Made by a program: the position numbers and the translations under genes. A DNA stretch of 64,000 bases from Hawksworthiomyces lignivorus (taxonomy: Eukaryota; Ascomycota; Sordariomycetes; Ophiostomatales; Ophiostomataceae). The notes beneath the pieces were generated by a model. The model did not search any database. It was not told the origin of the DNA and worked only from the letters and a program-made list of their open reading frames with translations. Positions within the stretch are counted from its first letter, which is position 1. The number at the start of each line of letters is the position of its first letter. Below, one piece after another: positions 56,993 through 64,000 of this stretch. The stretch spans positions 62,001 through 126,000 of the forward strand of contig NTMA01000055.1 of NCBI GenBank assembly GCA_002917075.1, given 5' to 3'.

Positions 56993-59163
56993 ATGCTTCA
57001 ACAGGTTGCAATGGTCGCCGCAGTCTTAGTGCCTCCGGATCAGTTACCCCCAGACACTACCGGAGAGATAAATGGAAAGAGCTCTACTTCAATGAATCTC
57101 ATTGAACATGCAGACATTGACATAGAAACAGCTCTGGAGCCAGCATTAACAAAAACTCCAACACCAGCTACAGCGGCTGCTTCAAGACGCAATGGTGAGC
57201 TGGGGTATTTCCGCAACGAAGAACTTGGAGGTCCCATTCATTCGGAAAGAAACATACGTATCATCGTATGCGGGGCTGGTGCCTCGGGTCTTTGCTTTGC
57301 CTACAAGCTTCAGCGTTCGTTTCAAAATTTCTCATTACAGATCTTCGAGAAAAATCCGGAGATTTCAGGTACTTGGTTTGAGAACAGGTACCCCGGGTAT
57401 GTTTGCTTCATTGGATGATAGTTGACCCATCCTGCTTCTCTTTTCATTGCGAGGAAACTTATTCCTAACAGCTTTTGCTGCTCAAGATGTGCATGTGATG
57501 TTCCTTCCCACACATACACCTATTCATGGGAACCTAAGACGGATTGGTCCGCAGTGTACGCAAGCAGCCAGGAAATTCAAGGCTACTTCAAGCAGTTCGC
57601 CACCAAATATGATTTGTGGCAGTACATACATGTCAACAATGCAGTGTCAAATGCAGCTTGGGATGAAGAGGTGGGAGAATGGGCTGTTCGCGTTGAAAAC
57701 AAAATAACAGGAGAGACGAAGAATTATGCCTGTGATATTTTCATCAATGCGTCTGGTATATTGAACAATTGGCGCTGGCCAAGCATCAAGGGCCTCGGAG
57801 ATTTCAAAGGCAGACTGCTCCATAGTGCAAATTACGATGTCAGCTGCGATCTAACGGGCAAACGAGTCGGTCTCATTGGAAATGGGTAAGTCTCTTACTC
57901 AAACATTTGTAGCAATTACAAAACCAACCAATTATTTTTCTATTAGATCCTCTGGTATTCAGATACTACCAGCGATCCGATCTCGTGTCACTTCGGTGAC
58001 AACATTTATTCGCTCCCCGACGTGGGTTACGCCGCTCCGCGGTTTCGAACAACATGTCTACTCCGAGAACGAAAAAGACGAGTTCAAAAATAAGAAAGGC
58101 GCGCTATTAGCATGGCGCAAGAATGCCGAAACGAACGTGAACCTGATATTTCCCATGTTTCTCAACGGAAGCAAGCTCCAAGAGAACACAAAAAAGGCAG
58201 TTACGAAACAAATGCAGCAGAAACTTCTTGACTCAGAGCTCCAGAAGAAGTTGATTCCGGACTGGGGATTTGGCTGCCGACGCATGACACCAGGTGAAGG
58301 TTATCTCGAAGCTCTGCAAGATGAGAACGTGAACGTTGTCGTGGGAGAAATCGACAGAGTTACAGGCAACGGTTGTGTTGCGAATGGGAAAGAGTATGAA
58401 TTCGATATTCTCATCTGTGCTACTGGATTTGATGTCTCATTCCGCCCACGCTTTCCCATCGTGGGCCTGAATAAACAGAATTTGCAAGACATCTGGAGCG
58501 AAGAATGCCATTCTTATATGGGGATTGGAGCACCGCAACAGCCAAACTATTTTCAATTTCTCGGACCAAATTGTCCTATTGGGTCTGGACCCCTAGTTGG
58601 CGCCATTGGTACGTGTTTTCAAAAATTCAAGATGGCTTTTACAACTGTTACTGACTCTAGTGACGAGCGCAGAGGCCCAGGCCGATTTCATGCTTCACTG
58701 GTGTGATCGGTGGCAGACAGAGAAGATCCACTCATTCACACCAAAGTTGGAGGCCATTGCGGATTTCGTCAAGCGCACCGACCTTTTTATGCGCGACAGT
58801 ATCTGGGCTGGCGGCTGCCGCAGCTGGTACAAGTCTCACACAGTCAATGGGCGCGTAACTGCGCTGTGGCCGGGGTCTAGTCTACATTATATGGAAGCAT
58901 TGGCCCATCCCCGCCACGAAGACTTTGATATCCGATACAAAGGCAATCGATTTGACTGGCTCGGAAACGGGTTCAGCCAAACAGAATGCGATTTGACGTC
59001 TGATCTGTCCTACTACATTCGCGAAGTTGATGACTCTCCCTTCCTAAGCAAGGGCAAAATCAGACAACAGCTTACCAAGAGTGGAAGCTGCCAAAGGAAA
59101 GATCCCAATGCAGGCGAAGTAGAAGAAGGAGTAGAGGAAAAAGAGTGGAAAGCCTGGTGCTAA
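56993..59163 (+). CDS. Baeyer-Villiger monooxygenase (BVMO 2), 655 aa
   Basis: Four exons: 56993-57396, 57487-57885, 57947-58608 and 58661-59163. Start at 56993, or at the in-frame ATG at 57011 (six residues shorter). An 80-residue Thr/Ala/Pro-containing extension precedes the FAD loop GAGASG (94-99). ENRYPGCACDVPSHTY and FKGRLLHSANYD (241-252, BVMO-type fingerprint) follow, then GNGSSGIQ for NADPH, CATGFD, CRSWYK and ALWPGSSLHY. It is clearly homologous to BVMO 1 but with far fewer introns and a long N-terminus. Two BVMOs in one regulon suggest two successive oxygen insertions or alternative substrates (inference). Confidence 0.92.
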
Positions 59164-59485
59164 GGTACAACTTTACCAGCTTCTCCTCCTATGACACTCT
59201 TAACTGGGGGCATAAAACCTTGTATGCAATGAAGGCACAGGAATAACTGTAGAAGGAAAGGTCTTGTGTTATTTCAGAAAAGCGGTGTTGTTCACTTGTC
59301 ACTAATTGCGTGAGGTATTCACGACAACTAACCGTATCTAGACCTGACCGTCACCGAGATCAATAAGGACAGGAAGAAGTCCACATAGAAGAAGTGATCC
59401 TAGCGAATTGACAATGAAATTCAAGAATTCTTCCCTTGCAGTGCGTATGGGGTATAAAGTGTAAATGCTACCAACAATGCCTAAC

Positions 59486-59516
<31 letters not shown>

Positions 59517-60639
59517 AAAGGGCACAAGATCTTCCCCGTAGCATGCAAACCCTTTCCTTCCAGATCTTCCGCGGACTCTGGAGCTCAGTCTTTCTCTGTG
59601 ACGAAATCAGGGACGATGACAGAAATAGCGCGTCTGAGCTCGCTTAGTTGCTTCTCAACATCGCCAGGAGCTGTCTCCTTGGATGAGTTCAGCATGCGTC
59701 TCGCTCTCGATGCCCTGAAAGGCCCTTTTCTCTAGTAAGTTTCGTCATCCTCGACGTTGCTAGATGAGCTATCTTCATCGCCGCTAGCATCGGCAGTATG
59801 CGGTGTCGCCGACTGAGAACAGCCGCCGCTATAATTGTTGTAAATCTCATTGCCGGACAGAGTCGTCTCCTTGTGCGTGTCATTTTAGAGTCGCGGACGC
59901 GGACTCTTCTCTCGGTCAGGCCGCAAAGAAAAAGATAGTATCCCACGAAAACTCCATTTTTTCTGTTCCGGCTGGGTCTGTGGCCAAGTAGCCACTGAAG
60001 GCATTCCCTGTGATTATAGCGCAGGCCGTGTGCGGTACCAAAGTGAATACCATATTTGTTTCTGGCGGAAAGTTCCACTCGCGGCCTCGCAAATAGCAAG
60101 TTTGTGGGAGCATAGTATCCGGGGTGACACAACTAGGTACGGGCAAGGCTAACGCGCTCAGGCGGAGCAAAGAAATGGAACCGTGACATGCTTTAAGCGG
60201 GAAGCGGGAGCGTCCAAAGAAATCCTTGTAGCTGTAGAAAGAGAGAAACGTAGGGATGGCTTATCTCAAGACTGGTATAAAGGAAAAGAGAGACCGTGTC
60301 GTAGGAGACTTGAGTGTTATCTTGTTGTCACTACAAAGCTGAATCGAGAGCAAAGAAAGGCAAAAAAGAGTGGTGAGCAGAGTAGAATGAGAATTAGCAT
60401 ATGAGGGGGAAATTTTAGGGCTTCAGAAAATGTGCGAGAAAGAATCGTGCTATGACGAAAAGGCAGCCAAACACTACAAACGGAGAGGAAGTGGCCTAAT
60501 AAGGAAACAAACGCAGTGGCCAAAAAAAAAAAAATGAATTTCGTGAAAAGGCAACCTAAACGCAACTTCTTCCTACTATAACAATACTTCAATCTTCAAA
60601 AAAAAATCCTTATTAATTCAGTTTCTATCCAAATTTCAA
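59164..60639. other. Intergenic region with possible unrecognised gene remnant (minus strand)
   Basis: 1.5 kb. An A-run of about 26 lies at 59487-59512. On the minus strand two coding-like stretches occur: 60170-59916, containing TCYLRGREWNF and FSGYLATDPAGTEK, and about 59890-59736, ending in an acidic, Ser-rich tail before DDETY-stop. They lie in different frames and I could not find a splice joining them. No family recognised; it may be a broken or unusual gene for a secreted protein. Confidence 0.35.
59487..59512. repeat. Poly-A homopolymer
   Basis: About 26 consecutive A downstream of BVMO 2. Could be a retroposition tail or simple slippage tract; no target-site duplication was identified. 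Confidence 0.75.
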
Positions 60640-61710
60640 TAAGAAACAATATAGCCCTCATAAAAGAGAGAGGATTAAGGTGGCACGTAAGTTAGGACGT
60701 ACTTATGTTAAAATTACAAAGTACAATGGCATAAGTATCAGCACTGTACAAGGTATTCTGCTCTGGTACCAGAGAGTAGTCTAGAGGTGTTAACAAAATC
60801 TCCCAAGGACCCCGCCCAGACTAAATAATCGTGATTTTAGTGTGATATTTCGATCAATTGAAAAAGACCGTTTTATTTCAGCCCGCAATATTACCCAGGA
60901 AAGCGATCCGGATTGTTCTATTACTACTCCAACGTGTATGCTGGAGAAGAGAGATATTCCTGTGTCGACTCAAATTAACATTAGAACACATGGTCAAAGG
61001 ACTGTAATTTACAGTTGAGTATCTATGCAAGCTAGATTCTTTTTGGTGTCATATTATCTTTTCTGACAAGTTGAAAATTTAACACGGTTATAGAGATAGA
61101 ACTGGTTAATTTTCTGCCTCAAAGTATACTCTTTTTTTTTTTTTTTACTGAAAGATACTAATAGAATAGAAACAACAACTAGATAGAAAAAACGTATAGC
61201 CTTATAGCAAGCCTATACACCATTCTCAGATGTTATAGAACAGTATTTCTTATAATATACATATATCTTTGTAGCCTTTAATAAGTAACCTGGAAGCACT
61301 ACACAGAGGAGCTATAGCAAAGCATATACTTGATACACTTAACAAGAACTTACCAATAATTGTTTCTCCCAGTTCAATCTTCATACAAGATAATACCTCG
61401 ACATACGCTACAGGCATTATAGACATATACCTTGACAAATTCATAGATGATCATAGAATAATAAAGTTAGAATGACCAGCTATTTCACCAGACTTGAACC
61501 CATCCGAAAATCTATAGAAAACAATAAATAAGAGGATCTACAAAAAGTTTCCTAAACTTGAAGACCTTTCGATAGACAATACCTCGAAGCTTAGGCTCGT
61601 AATAGCAGCGGTTGACATGTGGGAAGAGATTGAACAGAGTCTTGTATAGGACTTAATAATGGCAATGCGGAGTCTTTGGGCCGTCATGAGGGCGCAAGGA
61701 TAGTATACAA
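60640..61710 (+). pseudogene. Decayed Tc1/mariner transposase (mobile element relic)
   Basis: A recognisable but disrupted transposase reads from about 60680 to 61703: a helix-turn-helix like ARKLGRTY ... GISISTVQGIL, a PPRLNNRD ... RFISARNI segment, IIFSD, IQDNTSTYAT, the hallmark PAISPDLNPSENL (near 61480-61520), and a C-terminus with VDMWEEIEQSL and MRSLWAVMRAQG. In-frame TAG and TGA codons stand where Trp is expected (before PAISP and after PSENL). The G-to-A changes that produce them fit repeat-induced point mutation or simple decay. It is inactive. Terminal repeats were not identified, so the ends are approximate. Confidence 0.85.
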
Positions 61711-63081
61711 AATACTAAAAAAAAAAACACTTGGGGGGATATTAGGTGCTTAGCGCCAGGATCCAAAGAGGAAATTTTCAGGTGAGCATTTTCGTGTGGG
61801 ATAACAGAATCTATATTGATCACTAGAAGTCAGATGCTGCTAGTCCGGTTCATCTCTCAAAGACCTGACCTATGACAGCCTTTAAATAGTACATACATTA
61901 ATGAAAGTGGCGAAATAGCTTGTTTAAGTTATAGGCGCGACCTTCTGAATACGAACATTCCACGCATCCACGAAATGCTTAGAAGATATTAGCGAACTGT
62001 TGTCCAATACACAGTAAAGCACGCTGTGCTGTCTAAATACGCCAAAGCCATTGCCTTCCTTCTGTTCCATAAAGTTTTAGCGTCTGGGGGTGCTGGCACG
62101 TGCTAGAAGAATTCGTCTATTAGAGTCTGGGAAGTCTATACCTGGCGTGAATGTGATCGATATGGTCAATCTAAATTGCTTATCCAGGGACCATTGCTTC
62201 TTTGTGTCTGTGCTAGACAATGTGGAGACGTATACTGCTGGATTTCCAGCAAGGAGGGAAGCCTTGTCCTCTTTCACTTCTTACGAGCAGCCCCGATTAC
62301 GGCAACAGAATGGCAGGGGAGCATCCAAAGGGACCAGCTGCATGATTGGAGTCATATTTTTGACGCATTTCCACACAGGAACAGTGGAAGAGCTATGGAC
62401 CAGAGGAAGATTCCCTCTCCTGCTTGGCATGGCTAGTGCGCTTGACACTAAGAAAGCGTGGGGAAGCGCCAATGAAATATCGTTTCTACAAAACAAAGAG
62501 ATCATGGGGTAGGAAATAGCAAAGGCAGCTTGCTGGTACTTTCGGAGAGCAGGCTGACAAAAAAAATCTCTGTTCAAGCTCTTCCTGATAACCCTAGAAG
62601 TTCTTCCATTGGCGGGGTCCGGGATTGGGTATTGAAGGTCCGTCGACCCACTCCTACCGCTTCTCATCATCCGGACGGCATACGATGCCGCAACTTACAA
62701 CACTTAGAGCACAATATTGCTCTGTAATTCAGGGGGTATGGCTAGCTTCCTTCTCGGCAGCAAATGGATAACTCGGCATCAGAAATACTGCCCCAGGCTC
62801 ACATTCTACCTAGTGTTGCATTCTGTCTCTTTTCTTGGATACTGTACTTGAACCAGCACAAAATTTCTACTTGGTTTGCATTTTTCTTCGTTAAACATCA
62901 ATAGATGCTCTCCAAGAAAAAGTGTTAATAGCAACAAGGCATGAGACTAAGTTCATGAAGCCATTAGCGTCTTAGAAGTATTCCCATCTTATCCTTTTTT
63001 CCGTCTTCATTTAATGTTATCTTAAAAGCTTCATTCTTTTGCTCTGTTGCTATCACCGACGCATGCATATCAGTCGCCATC
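61711..63081. other. Intergenic region upstream of last MFS gene
   Basis: 1.4 kb. Overlapping frames at 62090-62512 (plus) and 62281-62670 (minus) are long for chance but show no domain. Probably noncoding or remnant. Confidence 0.35.
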
Positions 63082-64000
63082 ATGGGATCTCTAGAAAAGA
63101 CAAAAATGGGCTTTATAGAAGACAAAGCACAGAACTTACCCGTTTTAGAAACTCTTGAGAATAATGGGCAGCTTGACGATGATGAGAACGCACGAGGCCC
63201 CAACGATTACAGCCCAGTAAATCTAGGAGAGCCAGTACCATTAATGGACCTTGATAATGGTCTTGTCGGTTGGGACTCTCCTACAGATCCCATGAACCCA
63301 AGGTTCGCCTTTTTATTCAAGGTCAAAGGCTACACCGAGCCAATTACAGTAAAGATAGATTTACCTTTAATAACTGACACTTATTTTCTGATAGAAACTT
63401 CACGGCGTGGAAGAAGTCCTATTTAATGACAATGATGGGAATAATCTCCACATTAAGGTTTGTATTCTATGCATCGTTGAGAATTGCCAACTGAGCATGG
63501 TGCGACTTTGTTGTGCGCCTTTATATGTTGAAGAGTTAACCAACACCAAACGCCTCAGTCCTCTTGCATCATCCATGGTCGCTCCTGGCATAAGCGCAAC
63601 TTTGGCTGAGCTCCATGAATCGTCCGAAGTCGTGGGTTCATTTATGGTAACAATATACGTTCTTGGATATGCAATTGGGCCCCTTTTCCTAGGGCCCTTA
63701 AGTGAAGTCTACGGTCGCTATCCTGTTGTTGTTCTGGCAACTTGGTTTTTCAACGCGTGGGTTCTTGGGTGTGCACTTGCTCCCTCAATGGCAGCTCTCA
63801 TTGTCATGCGGCTATTTGCCGGTATTGGTGGCTCAGCTGTTATGACCATTGCACCAGCAATAGTGTCAGATCTTTACCCCATTGAGAAGAGAGCTTTTAC
63901 CATGTCCTTGATCACTCTCGCGCAATCCGTTGGGCCCGCAAGTATGTGCAATGTCTTGTGTCAAATTCTTTGTCTATCGTCACTTTTACGTGAAACTCAT
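63082..64000 (+). CDS. DHA1-type MFS drug transporter (5' part, continues past right edge)
   Basis: Exons 63082-63302, 63395-63457 and 63559-63941; the next intron (GTATGT) runs towards the window end. A long acidic cytosolic N-terminus with NGLVGWDSPTDPMNPRNF leads to the first helix, then SPLASSMVAPGI, GPLSEVYGRYPV (the DHA1 loop 2-3 motif) and RLFAGIGGSAV. This is the polyamine/drug H+ antiporter type (Tpo1/Flu1-like). Seven or so later helices would be off the window. Too far from the BVMO block and separated by a transposon relic to assume shared function. Confidence 0.9.

Noticed and set aside
62090..62670. Overlapping frames of 140 (plus) and 129 (minus) codons
   Set aside because: Neither has recognisable motifs, and they lie next to a transposon relic.
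1..64000. CRISPR arrays, rRNA and tRNA genes, bacterial-type promoters or riboswitches
   Set aside because: No regularly spaced repeats or conserved RNA gene signatures were seen; the gene structures are eukaryotic. A tRNA scan would be needed to exclude a tRNA fully.

Overview
The window is nuclear DNA of a filamentous ascomycete (Pezizomycotina). The evidence is short introns (about 45-125 nt) with GT-AG borders and CTAAC-like branch sites, a highly reducing polyketide synthase (PKS), many Zn2Cys6 regulators, MFS pumps, and a decayed Tc1/mariner element. Sordariomycetes is plausible, but I cannot assign a genus. I recognise 21 protein genes, one running off each edge. I see no rRNA, tRNA or CRISPR. 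Exon coordinates were derived by hand from splice signals, reading frame and family consensus. Every spliced model given sums to a multiple of three.

Layout. (1) 1-15.4 kb, polyketide block: a highly reducing PKS without a methyltransferase domain (minus, cut by the left edge), a short-chain dehydrogenase (SDR), a LovG/FSH1-type serine hydrolase, and a flavin monooxygenase with an N-terminal NTF2/SnoaL-like extension. (2) 16.6-25.7 kb: an MFS transporter, a secreted S10 serine carboxypeptidase with a GC-AG intron, and a 974-residue Zn2Cys6 regulator. (3) 26.2-34.1 kb, possible tricarboxylate block: a sugar-porter transporter divergent from a PrpF/aconitate-isomerase-like protein, a cytochrome-b5 fusion desaturase, and a mitochondrial tricarboxylate carrier of the Ctp1/MttA type. 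PrpF-like isomerase plus MttA/Mtt1-type carrier recalls fungal itaconate/trans-aconitate loci, but no decarboxylase is visible here. (4) 34.9-44.7 kb: a type-B carboxylesterase, a Zn2Cys6 regulator that appears to have lost its C-terminal part, a 3.3-kb gene-free AT-rich gap, and a cytochrome P450. (5) 45.6-59.2 kb, Baeyer-Villiger block: SDR / Zn2Cys6 regulator, Baeyer-Villiger monooxygenase (BVMO) / TRI12-type MFS, and SDR / BVMO, arranged as three divergent pairs. (6) 59.2-64 kb: a decayed Tc1/mariner transposase, then the start of a DHA1-type MFS gene.

The most interesting signal is in block 5. Each of its three divergent promoters holds an inverted CGG-N9-CCG site, and the best site in each fits CGGAA-N3-ATTACCG. 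A fourth, looser N9 site lies in the third promoter. This is the geometry expected for a dimeric Zn2Cys6 protein, and such a regulator is encoded inside the block. The sequence therefore supports a small self-regulated set (regulator, two BVMOs, two SDRs, one efflux pump) with no backbone synthase, which could tailor, degrade or detoxify a ketone made elsewhere. Its substrate cannot be read from the sequence.
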